A stretch of 64,000 nt of DNA from Streptomyces sp. NBC_01268 (GCF_036240795.1 NZ_CP108454.1:7624001-7688000); one strand, 5' to 3'; counted from the first letter of the stretch, positions 38,793 through 49,227 are shown. Notes: generated by a model not told the origin, from the sequence alone. Made by a program: numbers and translations.

Positions 38793-39356
38793 TCAGGCCG
38801 AGGTCCCCGCTCGCGCGGAACGCCGGCGCATGCGGAGCACACCGCCCGCCACGGCTCCGCCCAGCAGCAGTGCGCCCAGGGCGAGCTGGGTGGTGTCGAC
38901 GCTGCTCTCGTCGGCACCGGCCGCCCAGCCGAAGCCCGCCGCGACGGCGCCGTGCGGACGGCCGGAGATCTGGTACGTGACGGTCTGCTTGATCCGCGGC
39001 GGGCACTTGAGGGTCACCGTGTCCGTGCCCGAGGCGGCGTCCTCGGGCACCTGGAACGTGCCCACCAGGACGCCCTTCCGGTCACCCGGCAGGAGGTGGA
39101 ACTTGCCCCCCACCTCCGACTCGCCCTTGCCGTAGGTCTCCTTGCCGCAGGCGCTCGTGCTGACGGTGACGGTGGAACCGGGAAAGGCCTTGTGAGGGCT
39201 GAGCCGGACCGTGCCGGCGGCATCCACGGTGGTGGCCGGGCCCGCGGCGCCGGAGTCCCCGTCGGAGCTCCCGTCGACGGCGAGGGCGGAGGGGGCGGAC
39301 AGGATGAGGGCGCCGACGATCAGGGCGACCGGCAGACCGCTACGTGCGAGACGCAT
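38793..39356 (-). CDS. secreted membrane-anchored surface protein next to the sortase
   Basis: Protein of 187 residues with a signal peptide (RLARSGLPVALIVGALILSA), an Ig-like or adhesin-like middle ('VRLSPHKAFPGSTVTVSTSAC', 'VGTFQVPEDAASGTDTVTLKC') with two Cys, a C-terminal transmembrane helix ('LALGALLLGGAVAGGVL') and a basic tail 'RMRRRSARAG'. The layout is that of a sortase substrate, but no LPxTG or LAxTG motif precedes the helix. It is co-oriented with the sortase 97 bases downstream and probably co-transcribed. Confidence 0.8.
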   Translation of the reverse strand: MRLARSGLPVALIVGALILSAPSALAVDGSSDGDSGAAGPATTVDAAGTVRLSPHKAFPGSTVTVSTSACGKETYGKGESEVGGKFHLLPGDRKGVLVGTFQVPEDAASGTDTVTLKCPPRIKQTVTYQISGRPHGAVAAGFGWAAGADESSVDTTQLALGALLLGGAVAGGVLRMRRRSARAGTSA

Positions 39357-39690
39357 GTATCTCTCTTTCTGCTTCCACGGAGCTTTCTCGGCCGGCCTGT
39401 GCGCGGCGCCTGTGCTGTGCTCCGTGCACGAGCGAAACGCCCCCCTGTGACCACCGCAACGCGAGAAGCGCGACCCGGTGTCCTCCGTCAGGGTGGCCCT
39501 CGGCCCCGTCCGCTTCCGTCGCCGCAGGTCACGAGGGGTCGAGCGGGGCGAAAGAAAGGATCTTGCCCGAGTGGCGAACGGCCTAGCCTCCGACCGGCCG
39601 GCACGGCGCCCGGGGACCTTCCGGGGGACATGCGGCTCACCCGGGGGATCAGCGGTGGCAGACCGGAACTCCCCCTCATAGCTTCGCCAT
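39357..39690. other. 334-base divergent intergenic region
   Basis: No convincing gene. It should hold the promoters of the surface-protein/sortase pair and of the beta-helix gene. A TTGCCC (39563) and TAGCCT (39584) pair spaced 15 bases apart is a weak promoter candidate for the latter. Confidence 0.4.
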
Positions 39691-40758
39691 ATGACCAAGC
39701 GACAGATCGCAGGCCTCGCCTGCGCCGTGGCCCTCGCGGGCTCCGGACTGGGCGCCGCCGTCCCCGCGGCCGCCGGAAGTCCCACCGTGCACCGGGTGAA
39801 GCCAGGCGAGTCCATCCAGAAGGCCGTGGACGCCGCCGAGCCGGGGGACGTCGTCGTCCTCTCGCCCGGCACCTACCGCGAGAGCGTCCGCCTCACCACA
39901 CCGAACCTGACCCTGCGGGGCTCGACCGTCTTCCCCACCGTCCTCGCGCCCGGCGAGGCCGCCGCCGGCGACACCTGTGCCAAGGCCGGCCACGGCATCT
40001 GCGTGACCGGCACGGACGGCGCGCCCGTCAAGGGCGTCACCGTGCGCTCGCTGACGCTCCGGGGCTTCGCCAAGAACGGCCTGTGGGCGTCGCGGACCGA
40101 CCGCCTGAAGGTCGACCGGGTGACGGCCGAGAAGAACGGCAACTGGGGCATCGCCCTGGAGCGGTCCGTCCGCAGCGTGCTGACCCACAACGTCGCACGG
40201 GACAACGCGGACGCCGGACTGTTCGTCTCCAACACCGTCGACACGGAGGCCGGGGCCGTCGACACCGAGGGGACCCGGATCAGCCGCAACCGCCTCTCCG
40301 GCAACCGCGTCGGCATCACGGTGCGGCGTCTGCGGAACCTGACCGTCGACCACAACGAGGCGACCGGCAACTGCGCCGCGGTCTTCGTGGTGGGCGACGA
40401 GTCCACCCCGCGCGCCGGGGCGATGAGCCTGCGCCGCAACCACATCCACGCCAACAACAAGCTCTGCCCCAAGACCCCCCGGCTGCCCTTCCTGCAGGGC
40501 TCCGGAATCGTCCTCACCGGCGCCGAGGAGACGCTGGTGGCGGAGAACCGGGTCGAGGACAACGTGGGCGCCTCACCGCTGTCCGGCGGCATCGTGCTGT
40601 TCAAGAGCTTCGTGGGCGCCCGCAACGAACGCAACGACATCCGCGACAACGTCGTGCTGCGCAACGGCTCGGCCGACCTGGCCGACCGGGACACCGGCCA
40701 GGGCAACACCTTCCGCGGCAACACCTGCGGGGTCTCGGAGCCCGCGGGCATGTGCTGA
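39691..40758 (+). CDS. secreted right-handed parallel beta-helix protein
   Basis: Exported protein of 355 residues. The signal peptide is 'TKRQIAGLACAVALAGSG'. The mature protein opens with the NosD/pectate-lyase-like 'VKPGESIQKAVDAAEPGDVV' and 'GTYRESVRL', then has regular beta-helix coils: 'NGLWASRTDRLKVDRVTAEKN', 'NWGIALERSVRSVLTHNVARD', 'NRVGITVRRLRNLTVDHNEATGN', each with Asn ladders. Four Cys are present. Such proteins bind or cleave polysaccharides, but no catalytic set can be assigned. It lies 56 bases ahead of the O-methyltransferase, possibly in one transcript. Confidence 0.85.
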   Translation: MTKRQIAGLACAVALAGSGLGAAVPAAAGSPTVHRVKPGESIQKAVDAAEPGDVVVLSPGTYRESVRLTTPNLTLRGSTVFPTVLAPGEAAAGDTCAKAGHGICVTGTDGAPVKGVTVRSLTLRGFAKNGLWASRTDRLKVDRVTAEKNGNWGIALERSVRSVLTHNVARDNADAGLFVSNTVDTEAGAVDTEGTRISRNRLSGNRVGITVRRLRNLTVDHNEATGNCAAVFVVGDESTPRAGAMSLRRNHIHANNKLCPKTPRLPFLQGSGIVLTGAEETLVAENRVEDNVGASPLSGGIVLFKSFVGARNERNDIRDNVVLRNGSADLADRDTGQGNTFRGNTCGVSEPAGMC

Positions 40759-40814
40759 CCGGCCGGTCCCTACCCCCCACCCACGGCACCACCACCGCAC
40801 AGACAAGGCGACAG

Positions 40815-41858
40815 ATGACGACTGTTGAACCGGCTCCTGCCCATCCGGCGACCCCGCCGCCCATGCGGCTGCGGGAGCTCGTCTTCGGGGCGGCCTGCGC
40901 CGCCGCCGTACGCGCGGCCGCCCGCCTGGGCGTGGCGGACGCCCTGGGAGACACCCCCATGACCGTGGAGGACCTGGCGGCGGCGGTGAAGACCCAGCCG
41001 CGGACCCTGCGGCGGCTGCTGCGCGCACTGTCCTGCCAGGGCGTGTTCACCGAACACGCCGACGGGACCTTCGCGCACACCGAGATGTCCCGGCTGCTGC
41101 GCGAGGACGATCCGCAGAGCCTGCGGTACATCGCGCTCTGGTGCACCGAGCCGTGGACGTGGGACGTCTGGCCGAAGCTGGACGAGGCGGTGCGCTCCGG
41201 CCGCAACGTCTTCGAGGACGTGTACGAGAGGGAGTTCTTCGCGTACCTCAACGAGGACGCGCCCGAGTCCGCGTACGTCTTCAACCGGGCCATGACGACG
41301 TCCAGCCGGCAGTCGGCCCAGGACGTCGCCGACCTGCTCGATCTGCACGGCGTGTCGTCGGTCGTGGACATCGGCGGCGGTCAGGGGCACGTCCTGGCGA
41401 GCCTGCTGGAGAAGCACCCCGGCCTGCACGGCGCCCTGCTCGATCTGCCGAGGGTGGTGGAGAACGCCGATCCGCGGCTGCGGGCCGGCGGCGAGCTGGC
41501 CTCCCGGGTCCGCATCGTGCCCGGGGACTGCCGCGAGGACATCCCGGTCCAGGCCGACCTCTACATCATCAAGAACATCCTGGAGTGGGACGACGACAGC
41601 ACCCGCAGGGCGCTGGCCAACGTCCGCAAGGCGGCGCTGCCCGGCGCCCGTGTCGTCGTGATCGAGAACCTGGTGGACGACACTCCGTCGATGAGGTTCA
41701 CGACGGCCATGGACCTGCTGCTGCTCCTCAACGTCGGCGGTGCGAAGCACACCCGGCAGAGCATGGTCGACCGGCTCACCGACGCCGGGCTGGCCATCGG
41801 CGAGATCCGTCCGGTCAACGCGTACCTCCACGCCTTCGAGTGCACCGTGCCCGCCTGA
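40815..41858 (+). CDS. SAM-dependent O-methyltransferase of the spore-pigment cluster
   Basis: Methyltransferase of 347 residues related to TcmN/DnrK-type polyketide O-methyltransferases. N-terminal dimerisation winged-helix ('AAVKTQPRTLRRLLRALSCQG') at ~20-110; SAM-binding motif 'VVDIGGGQGHVLASLL' near 180; 'NILEWDDDSTRRALANVRKA' and 'HTRQSMVDRLTDAG' complete the family pattern. ATG 40815 follows AAGG. It is convergent with the pigment operon and ends in a shared terminator; related spore-pigment clusters carry such tailoring methyltransferases. Methylation of a polyphenol hydroxyl is inferred. Confidence 0.88.
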   Translation: MTTVEPAPAHPATPPPMRLRELVFGAACAAAVRAAARLGVADALGDTPMTVEDLAAAVKTQPRTLRRLLRALSCQGVFTEHADGTFAHTEMSRLLREDDPQSLRYIALWCTEPWTWDVWPKLDEAVRSGRNVFEDVYEREFFAYLNEDAPESAYVFNRAMTTSSRQSAQDVADLLDLHGVSSVVDIGGGQGHVLASLLEKHPGLHGALLDLPRVVENADPRLRAGGELASRVRIVPGDCREDIPVQADLYIIKNILEWDDDSTRRALANVRKAALPGARVVVIENLVDDTPSMRFTTAMDLLLLLNVGGAKHTRQSMVDRLTDAGLAIGEIRPVNAYLHAFECTVPA

Positions 41859-41868
41859 CGGGGGCGCA

Positions 41869-41917
41869 ACCCGAGGCCGCCCGCTCCGCGTCTGTCGCGG
41901 GGCGGGCGGCCTCGGGT
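41869..41917. terminator. 22-bp bidirectional terminator
   Basis: Arms 41869-41890 and 41896-41917 with a single G-T pair and a TCTGT loop, between the convergent methyltransferase and cyclase genes. Confidence 0.82.
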
Positions 41918-41948
41918 CTCCGCGCCGTGCGTGCGCACGGGAAGGAGC

Positions 41949-42281
41949 TCAGGAACGGGCGTCCCGCTCCCAGCGGTAGAAGCAGTGCGCCATGGCGTCC
42001 TTGGGACTGCGCCAGGTCGTCGGGTCGTACGCGCTGACGTACGCCGACAGCTTCTCGCTGGTGTCCCGGAACTCCGGGTGCCCCGTCAGCTTCGCGATGG
42101 CGGGCGCCGGGTCCCGCTCGGACTCGATCAGGTGCAGATAGACGTCCCCGAACTGGAAGAGGCTGCGCCGGGTGACGCCGACCAGGTGGGGGAGTTCGCC
42201 GCGGTCGGAGGCGGCGAACACGTCGGCGATCGCCGGCGCCGAACCGGGTGCCATGCGGGCGACGATCAGGGCGTGGTGCAT
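41949..42281 (-). CDS. TcmI-like polyketide cyclase (WhiE ORFVII type)
   Basis: Small ferredoxin-fold cyclase of 110 residues, the standard TcmI size. Typical residues are 'LIVARMAPGSAPAIADVFAASD', 'ELPHLVGVTRRSLFQFGDVYLHLIE' (abbreviated family core) and 'AMAHCFYRWER' at the end. It closes later rings of the polyketide chain after the aromatase. ATG 42281 follows GGAAGG. It is the last gene of the minus-strand pigment operon. Confidence 0.93.
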   Translation of the reverse strand: MHHALIVARMAPGSAPAIADVFAASDRGELPHLVGVTRRSLFQFGDVYLHLIESERDPAPAIAKLTGHPEFRDTSEKLSAYVSAYDPTTWRSPKDAMAHCFYRWERDARS

Positions 42282-42346
42282 CGGGCGTCCTTCCTGGGTG
42301 TGCGGGTGTGGAGGCGTGCGGTGGGGGGCCGGACGGTGCGTGGGCC

Positions 42347-43088
<742 letters not shown>

Positions 43089-43114
43089 GTGTGTGCTTCT
43101 CCTTCGTGCCCGGT

Positions 43115-44359
43115 CTACCGGGCGGATGCGTCGCCGCGGCGCACGACCAGCGCCGCGTTGGATCCCATGAGTCCCCTGCTGAGGACGAGGGCCGTGCGCA
43201 GCTCGGCGGGGCGAGCGCGGGACATCACCAGATCGAGGTCGTGGCTGATGTCGAACACGTTGGGGGTGGGGGGGACCAGACCCTGTTCCATCGCGAAGAC
43301 GGCGGCCGCGATGTCGAGGACGGGTGCCCCGCAGTAGGCCCGGCCGATCCCGGTCTTGGGCGCGGTGACCGGCACGCGGGTGGCGTGGGCCCCGAGGACG
43401 TCGGCGATCGCGAGCGCCTCGGCGCGGTCCGCCTCCGGAACGCCCAGGGCGTCGGCGAAGACGACGTCGATCTCCTCCGGGGCGCACGCGGCCTCGGCGA
43501 GGGCGTCACGGACGGCGCGGGCGAGCCCCTCGCGGGACTCCTCCCAGCGGGAGGCGCCGGTGAACGTGGCGCCGTGACCGGCCACGACCGCCCGGAGGGC
43601 CGCTCCCCGGTCACGGGCGCGGGTCTCGTCCTCGACGACCAGCATGGCGCCGCCCTCCGCCGGGACGAAGCCGCAGGCTCCGGTGGTGAAGGGGCGGTAG
43701 GCGCGGTCCGGCTCCTCCACGGTGCTGAGCTCGGGGTATCCGAGCTGGCAGACCATCGAGTACGGGGCGAGGGGGGCCTCGGCGGCGCCGACGATCACCG
43801 CGCCCGTGCCGCGCCGCACGGCGCGGGCCGCATGGGCGACGGAGTCCAGACCGCCCGCCTCGTCGCTGGCGACCACGCCGCACGGCCCCTTGAAGCCGCT
43901 CCGGATGGAGATCTGGCCGGTGCTCGCCGCGTAGAACCAGGCGATGGACTGGTAGGGGCCGACGAACTTGGACCCCTGCCCCCACAGCTTCTGCAGCTCG
44001 CGCTGACCGAACTCGCCGCCGCCGGACCCGGCGGCGGTGACCACCCCGATGTCGAAGGGCTCCGCCGGGTCGTCGCCGAGGCCGGCGTCGTCGAGGGCCA
44101 TCGAGGCCGCGGCCATGGCGTAGTGGCTGAACCGGTCGGTCTGGACGACGAAGCGCTCCTCGATGAGGGAGGAGGCCTCGAAGCCCCGCACCTCGCCCGC
44201 GACCTTCAGGGGCAGGTGCTCGCACCCTTCGCGGGTGATCCGGTCCAGAGCCCCGACGCCCTCGCGTACCGCCTTCCAGTACGCCTCGGCGCTCAGGCCG
44301 TTGGGGGCGATCACACCGATGCCGGTGACGACCGCGCGCCGTGGTCGGTGACTGCTCAT
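43115..44359 (-). CDS. KS-beta / chain-length factor (WhiE ORFIV)
   Basis: Ketosynthase-like protein of 414 residues that pairs with KS-alpha and sets chain length. The fold is intact ('[21 protein letters not shown]', '[21 protein letters not shown]'), but the active-site Cys is absent: the aligned motif reads '[11 protein letters not shown]', with E167 at the Cys position where actinorhodin-type factors have Gln. The start ATG overlaps the KS-alpha stop (ATGA), as expected for an obligate heterodimer made in equal amounts. Confidence 0.95.
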   Translation of the reverse strand: MSSHRPRRAVVTGIGVIAPNGLSAEAYWKAVREGVGALDRITREGCEHLPLKVAGEVRGFEASSLIEERFVVQTDRFSHYAMAAASMALDDAGLGDDPAEPFDIGVVTAAGSGGGEFGQRELQKLWGQGSKFVGPYQSIAWFYAASTGQISIRSGFKGPCGVVASDEAGGLDSVAHAARAVRRGTGAVIVGAAEAPLAPYSMVCQLGYPELSTVEEPDRAYRPFTTGACGFVPAEGGAMLVVEDETRARDRGAALRAVVAGHGATFTGASRWEESREGLARAVRDALAEAACAPEEIDVVFADALGVPEADRAEALAIADVLGAHATRVPVTAPKTGIGRAYCGAPVLDIAAAVFAMEQGLVPPTPNVFDISHDLDLVMSRARPAELRTALVLSRGLMGSNAALVVRRGDASAR

Positions 44360-45624
44360 CGTGACCTCCCTCCCGGCCCGGTCAGGAGGACCGCGGACTG
44401 GAATCCGCCGAATCCGCTGCCCACGGAGAGCACGTTCCTCAGCTTCCGCGAGCGGGCGGTGCGCGGCACGTAGTCCAGGTCGCACTCGGGGTCGGGCGTC
44501 TCGTAGTTCGCCGTGGGCGGTACCACCTGGTGCTTCAGCGCCAGGACGCAGGCGACCACCTCTATCGCGCCGATCGCGCCGAGTGAGTGCCCCACCATCG
44601 ACTTGATCGAACTCATGGGGGTGTCGTAGGCGTGGGCGCCGAGGGAACGCTTCACGGCGGCGGTCTCGTGCCGGTCGTTCTGCCGGGTGCCCGAGCCGTG
44701 CGCGTTGACGTAGTCGATCAGCGTGGGATCGAGCCGGGCCTGGTCGAGCGAGGAGTCGATCGCCCGGGCCATCTCCAGCCCCTCACCGGTCAGACCGGTC
44801 ATGTGGTACGCGTTGCCGAAGGTGGCGTAGCCGCCGATCTCGCAGTAGATGTGCGCACCGCGGGCCCTGGCGTGTTCGTACTCCTCCAGGACGAGGACCG
44901 CCGCGCCCTCGCCCATGACGAACCCGTTGCGGCGGTCGTCGAAGGGCCGGGAGGCGTGCTCGGGGTCGTCGTTGTCGGGCGACGTCGCCTTGATGGCGTC
45001 GAAGCAGGCCATGGTGATCGGGGATATCGGCGAGTCCGACGCGCCGGCGATGCAGACGTCCGCCCGGCCTTCCTGGAGGGTGTGGAAGGCGTAACCGACG
45101 GCGTCGAGGCCGGAGGTGCACCCGGTGGAGACGGTCTGCACCGGGCCCCGGGCGCCGAACTGCTCGGCCACGACCGAGGCGAGCGTGCTCGGCGAGAACG
45201 CCATGTGCAGCTTCGGATCGGCCGCGCGGTGGTCCACGTCCCACCGCTGCCCGCCCGCGCTGACCAGGACGTAGTCGTGTTCGAGCCGGGTGGTGCCGCC
45301 GACGGCGCTGCCCAGGGAGACGGCGACGCGCCAGGGGTCTTCCGTGTCGGTGTCGAGCCCGGAGTCCTGCACGGCTTCCCCGGCGGCGACCATGGCGAAC
45401 TGGATGTACCGGTCGGCGTGTCGGCTCACCTCCGGGTCCAGGCCGTGGGCCGTCGGGTCGAAGTCGCACTCGGCGGCTATGCGGGAGCGCAGGCCGGCCG
45501 GGTCGAACAGGGTGATGCCGCGGGTCGAGGTGCGGCCGGCGGCGAGGAGGTCCCAGAACGCCTTCGCCCCGGTGCCGCCCGGAGCGACCACACCGATGCC
45601 GGTGACGGCCACGCGCCGGGTCAC
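44356..45624 (-). CDS. KS-alpha, type II PKS ketosynthase (WhiE ORFIII)
   Basis: Beta-ketoacyl synthase of 422 residues that elongates the pigment polyketide. Catalytic C169 in '[13 protein letters not shown]', with His in '[11 protein letters not shown]' and '[11 protein letters not shown]', gives the Cys-His-His triad. The C-terminus ends in '[15 protein letters not shown]', typical of this family. GTG 45624 overlaps the cupin stop codon (GTGA), and the 3' end overlaps KS-beta. Confidence 0.97.
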   Translation of the reverse strand: MTRRVAVTGIGVVAPGGTGAKAFWDLLAAGRTSTRGITLFDPAGLRSRIAAECDFDPTAHGLDPEVSRHADRYIQFAMVAAGEAVQDSGLDTDTEDPWRVAVSLGSAVGGTTRLEHDYVLVSAGGQRWDVDHRAADPKLHMAFSPSTLASVVAEQFGARGPVQTVSTGCTSGLDAVGYAFHTLQEGRADVCIAGASDSPISPITMACFDAIKATSPDNDDPEHASRPFDDRRNGFVMGEGAAVLVLEEYEHARARGAHIYCEIGGYATFGNAYHMTGLTGEGLEMARAIDSSLDQARLDPTLIDYVNAHGSGTRQNDRHETAAVKRSLGAHAYDTPMSSIKSMVGHSLGAIGAIEVVACVLALKHQVVPPTANYETPDPECDLDYVPRTARSRKLRNVLSVGSGFGGFQSAVLLTGPGGRSR

Positions 45625-46091
45625 TCGATGGCCCCGCTTCGCTCGGACACCTGGACCGGGTCGTGCACGGTCAGGTGCGGCCCCGTCGCGGCGAGCTCGC
45701 CGTCCTCGGCGACCTCGGTGTCGACGTGGCCGAGGCTCGGTCGCGGGGCGAGCGGGCCCAGGTGGAAGACCATGCGGGCCTCCACGTCACCGACGTTGCG
45801 GAACCGGTGCCGCATGTCGATGGGGATCAGGAGGCCGTGGTCGGGCTGGAGCGCGAACGTCTCGCCGTCCAGGTCGACCTCGAGTGAGCCCGAGACGACG
45901 TACACGAACTCCTCGGAGTACGGGTGGTAGTGCTCACCGATGCGCTCGCCGGGTGCGACGATCGCCAGGCCCATGAAGCCGCTGGTGGAGCCCACGGTGG
46001 CCGGCGTGAGCATGGCCCGCAGGTCACCCCCGCGCCTGCGGTTGGGTTCCGTCTCGCTCAGGGACACGATGCGAGGACGCTGCTTGAGCAT
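45621..46091 (-). CDS. cupin protein (WhiE ORFII type)
   Basis: Cupin of 156 residues. Motif 1 '[21 protein letters not shown]' gives the metal ligands H-x-H and E; motif 2 is '[18 protein letters not shown]'. Homologues accompany nearly all spore-pigment clusters, but their reaction is not established. ATG 46091 follows GGAGGTAAC. Its stop overlaps the KS-alpha start. Confidence 0.92.
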   Translation of the reverse strand: MLKQRPRIVSLSETEPNRRRGGDLRAMLTPATVGSTSGFMGLAIVAPGERIGEHYHPYSEEFVYVVSGSLEVDLDGETFALQPDHGLLIPIDMRHRFRNVGDVEARMVFHLGPLAPRPSLGHVDTEVAEDGELAATGPHLTVHDPVQVSERSGAIE

Positions 46092-46166
46092 GGTTGTTAC
46101 CTCCGGTGTGGAAGTGGCGTGCGGAGGGGCGACGGCCGCGGCCCTTGCCGCGGCCGTCGCCGCACG

Positions 46167-47303
46167 TCAGGAAACCGCCGAGCTGCGGTCGGTGACGGGC
46201 AGCATGTCGGCGTGCGACAGGAGGCGGTTGATGTTGCGCTCCGTCTCCAGGGAGCCCTCGACGCCGATCGCGGCACCGTCGAGGAGTCGTTCCAGCTCAG
46301 CGGCGATTCCGGGGCCCTTGAGGCCCAGCGAGGCGACGGGGTCGGCGTCGAGCTCGCCGGTGAGGTCGACGAGGCGCACCACGATGTCGTCACGCTGGAA
46401 GACGGTGCTGCCGTACACCGGGCTCTTCGGGTCGTCCGCGGCCGCCGCGTCCTGATGGGCGAGCAGCCGGGCCAGCTCCATCCCGAGGCCTTCCTTGGCC
46501 GGGTAGTACAGCGCGTGGCGCCGCACGTCGTCCGGTGCCGGACGGCCGGACACCACGTGGTGCACGGCCGGGAGCGCGGCCCGGGTGAAGAAGACCCGCG
46601 CCGACTCGGGGTCGGTCAGGTCCCGGTCCTGCTCCAGGTACGGGTTGATGGCCTCCTCGACCGCGCGCACCTCGGGCTGGCGGGCGACGTGGCGCAGGGC
46701 CGCGAGGAGGTCGCCCTCCACTTCCACGGCCCGCACGACACGGTTGCCGTGCATGAACAGCGAGGTGCGGCGCAGGCGGGTGTTCTCGTCGACCTGGGCC
46801 TCGGGCGACTCGTACCCGGCCAGCAGCTCCGCGACCTTCGACTCGGAGCCCGGCTTGACGGTGAAGGTCAGGGCGTGGCGGGCCGCTCCGTCGCCGACGC
46901 GGGCGGCCACCTGTCGGCGGGCCGCCGCCGACTCGGGCGCGAGCGGCTGACGGGGGCCGGTCTCCCTGAGGATGCTGTAGCGCATCGACCGGGTGTCCCG
47001 GACGCAGCTGTGCATCGGCTTGACGGTTTCCACGTGCTCTTCGCTGTTCACCCAGGCGAGGAACGGCGGAGCACTCTCCCACTCGCTGGTGATGAGCCAC
47101 TGCGAGGGGTTCTCGATCGACTGGCAGAGCTGGTCACTGATGTGACCGGGTACGGACGCGACCTGCTTGCACATGAGCTCGTACGCGTCGAGGAACTGCT
47201 GCTGGGCGCCTTCGTACAGATCGAGCAGCAGGATCACCCGCAGCCTCGAGCCGTCGAACGCCGATTGCGAAATACGTCCCGAGATGGACATCCAGCGCAC
47301 CAC
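46167..47303 (-). CDS. SchA/CurD-like protein (WhiE ORFI type)
   Basis: Protein of about 378 residues, first gene of the pigment operon. The N-terminal third resembles an antibiotic-biosynthesis-monooxygenase (ABM) ferredoxin fold: 'VILLLDLYEGAQQQFLDAYELM', 'QWLITSEWESAPPFLAWVNS'. The rest matches the SchA/CurD domain known from spore-pigment clusters ('HALTFTVKPGSESKVAELL', 'GNRVVRAVEVEGDL', 'STVFQRDDIVVRLVDL'), which itself looks like repeated ABM folds. Candidate starts are GTG 47303, GTG 47300 and ATG 47291; GGAAGAG is best placed for the GTGs. Function is unknown. Confidence 0.88.
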   Translation of the reverse strand: MVRWMSISGRISQSAFDGSRLRVILLLDLYEGAQQQFLDAYELMCKQVASVPGHISDQLCQSIENPSQWLITSEWESAPPFLAWVNSEEHVETVKPMHSCVRDTRSMRYSILRETGPRQPLAPESAAARRQVAARVGDGAARHALTFTVKPGSESKVAELLAGYESPEAQVDENTRLRRTSLFMHGNRVVRAVEVEGDLLAALRHVARQPEVRAVEEAINPYLEQDRDLTDPESARVFFTRAALPAVHHVVSGRPAPDDVRRHALYYPAKEGLGMELARLLAHQDAAAADDPKSPVYGSTVFQRDDIVVRLVDLTGELDADPVASLGLKGPGIAAELERLLDGAAIGVEGSLETERNINRLLSHADMLPVTDRSSAVS

Positions 47304-47406
47304 TTTCTCTTCCGCGAGGAGGGCCGGGAAGGACCGCCGGGCCCCGGAGGCCCGCGGTCGTCATGTGCCGATCGTTGGCGCAGGGCGCGATCCGCGCGAG
47401 CCCCAC

Positions 47407-47445
47407 GGGGCACCTGAGTGAACCGCTCGTTCATTCAGGTGCCCC
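47407..47445. promoter_or_regulatory. 17-bp inverted repeat in the divergent pigment promoter region
   Basis: Arms 47407-47423 and 47429-47445 match at 16 of 17 positions around a 5-nt centre; the core reads TGAAC-CGCTC-GTTCA. Lying between the pigment operon and the hydroxylase gene, it is a likely operator for a TetR-type protein, or an RNA hairpin in one leader. Confidence 0.6.
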
Positions 47446-47526
47446 GGACACGCGATCCGGCCCGTAGCGGGCATGCATCTGCAGTCCACCCCTGGCTTGC
47501 GTCGAAGACGACGCTGGAGGCGATCA

Positions 47527-49197
47527 ATGAACCGAATGGAAAAGGCCGGCGACGTCGGTCACCACACGCCCGTCCTCATCGTCGGCGGCTCGCTGGTAGG
47601 CCTTGCCACCTCGCTGTTCCTGGGGCGTCTCGGCGTGCCGCACACGCTCGTCGAACGGCACCGGGGCACCTCGTTCCACCCCCGAGGGCGCGGCAACAAC
47701 GTGCGCACGATGGAGCTGTTCCGCGGCGCCGGTGTCGAGCGGCGCATCCACGAGGCCGCGGACGTCCTGGCGCGGAACAACGGCATCCTGCAGACGCCGA
47801 GCCTGGTGGGCGATGTCGGCGAGTGGCTGTTCAAGCAGATCGACCCCGGCGGCGGGGTCGCGCGGTTCAGCCCCGCCGGATGGTGCCTCTGCAGCCAGAA
47901 CGACCTCGAACCGGTGCTCCTCGACAGCGCTCGCGAGCTCGGCGGAGACCTCCGGTACTCCACCGAGCTGATGTCGTTCGAACAGGACGCCGAGGGAGTG
48001 ACCGCCCAGGTCAAGAGCCGTGACACGGGTGAGCACCAGACGATTCGCGCCGACTACCTCGTCGCGGCGGACGGCCCGCGCAGCCCCATCCGCGAACGGC
48101 TCGGCATCGGGCACAACGGCCCGGGCGACCTGTTCCACAACGTGAGCATCACCTTCGAGTCCCGAAGGCTCGCGGACGTCGTCGGCGACCGGCGCTTCGT
48201 CGTCTGCTACCTGACGAACCCGGAGGCCGACGGGGCGCTGCTGCCGGTCGACAACCGGGAGCGCTGGGTGTTCCACGCGCCCTGGCATCCCGAGAACGGC
48301 GAGTCGGAGGAGGCGTTCACCGACGAGCGGTGCCGGGAGCACATCCGACGGGCCGTGGGAGTGCCGGACCTCGACGTGGAGATCACGGGCAGAGCGCCCT
48401 GGCACGCGGCGGAGAGGGTCGCCGAACGGTACGCGGACGGCCGGGTGTTCCTCGCCGGTGACGCGGCCCACGAGATGTCGCCCACCGGGGCGTTCGGCTC
48501 CAACACCGGCATCCAGGACGCGCACAACCTGGCCTGGAAGCTGGCCGCCGTCCTGGGCGGATGGGCCGGCCCCGGCCTGCTGGAGACCTACGACGCGGAG
48601 CGCAGGCCCGTCGCCGAGGCGACGAGCTCCCGCGCCTCGGCCCGTTCGGTCGAGCACAGCCACCCCGGCTACGCCCCCTCTCCGGAAGCCGCCGGCGCCG
48701 GTGCCGGTCCCGGGGGAAGGAAGGGCGGGATCCTCAACGTGGCGCTGGGCTACCGCTACCCGCAGGGCGCCGTCCAGGGCGCGGACCAGGAGGTCCCGGT
48801 CGTCCCGGACGGCCTGCGGTTGACGGGCGAGCCCGGCAGCCGGGCGCCCCACATGTGGCTCCGCCGCGCCGGCGAGCGGGTCTCCACCCTCGACCTGTAC
48901 GAGCGGTCGATGGTGCTCCTGAGCGCCGCGGACGGCTCCGGCGGGTGGCACACCGCGGCGCAGCAGGTCGCGGAGCGGCTCGCCGTACCGGTCGACGCGT
49001 ACCGCGTCGGTGCCGGACCCGGCGCGGAGCTGTCCCCGGAGGGCGAGACGGACTGGGCGGAACTCCACGGCGTGAGCGCGGACGGTGCGGTCCTCGTGCG
49101 CCCTGACGGGTTCGTCGCCTGGCGGTCCGAAGGGGCGGTCGCGGACCCCGGAGAGGCACTGCGGCAGGTCCTCACGGTGATCCTCGACCGCGACTGA
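47527..49197 (+). CDS. FAD-dependent polyketide hydroxylase (WhiE ORFVIII type)
   Basis: Class A flavoprotein monooxygenase of 556 residues that hydroxylates the aromatic pigment core. FAD-binding GxGxxG-type motif 'VLIVGGSLVGLATSLFLGRLG', 'ADYLVAADGPRSPIRERLGI' (the DG motif), and 'GRVFLAGDAAHEMSPTGAFG' (GD motif). A thioredoxin-like C-terminal domain (~400-556) is present as in related hydroxylases. ATG 47527 follows GGAGG; the frame opens earlier at 47473 without a ribosome binding site. It is divergently transcribed from the operon, as in S. coelicolor whiE. Confidence 0.94.
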   Translation: MNRMEKAGDVGHHTPVLIVGGSLVGLATSLFLGRLGVPHTLVERHRGTSFHPRGRGNNVRTMELFRGAGVERRIHEAADVLARNNGILQTPSLVGDVGEWLFKQIDPGGGVARFSPAGWCLCSQNDLEPVLLDSARELGGDLRYSTELMSFEQDAEGVTAQVKSRDTGEHQTIRADYLVAADGPRSPIRERLGIGHNGPGDLFHNVSITFESRRLADVVGDRRFVVCYLTNPEADGALLPVDNRERWVFHAPWHPENGESEEAFTDERCREHIRRAVGVPDLDVEITGRAPWHAAERVAERYADGRVFLAGDAAHEMSPTGAFGSNTGIQDAHNLAWKLAAVLGGWAGPGLLETYDAERRPVAEATSSRASARSVEHSHPGYAPSPEAAGAGAGPGGRKGGILNVALGYRYPQGAVQGADQEVPVVPDGLRLTGEPGSRAPHMWLRRAGERVSTLDLYERSMVLLSAADGSGGWHTAAQQVAERLAVPVDAYRVGAGPGAELSPEGETDWAELHGVSADGAVLVRPDGFVAWRSEGAVADPGEALRQVLTVILDRD

Positions 49198-49227
49198 CCG
49201 CATCCCGGCACCTCCGTGACGGCTGCC

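Noticed and set aside
38286..41858. A 1190-codon plus-strand frame suggesting a giant fusion with the methyltransferase
   Set aside because: Codons before 40815 are antisense or out of frame to the sortase, surface-protein and beta-helix genes. A ribosome binding site and the family start place the methyltransferase at 40815.
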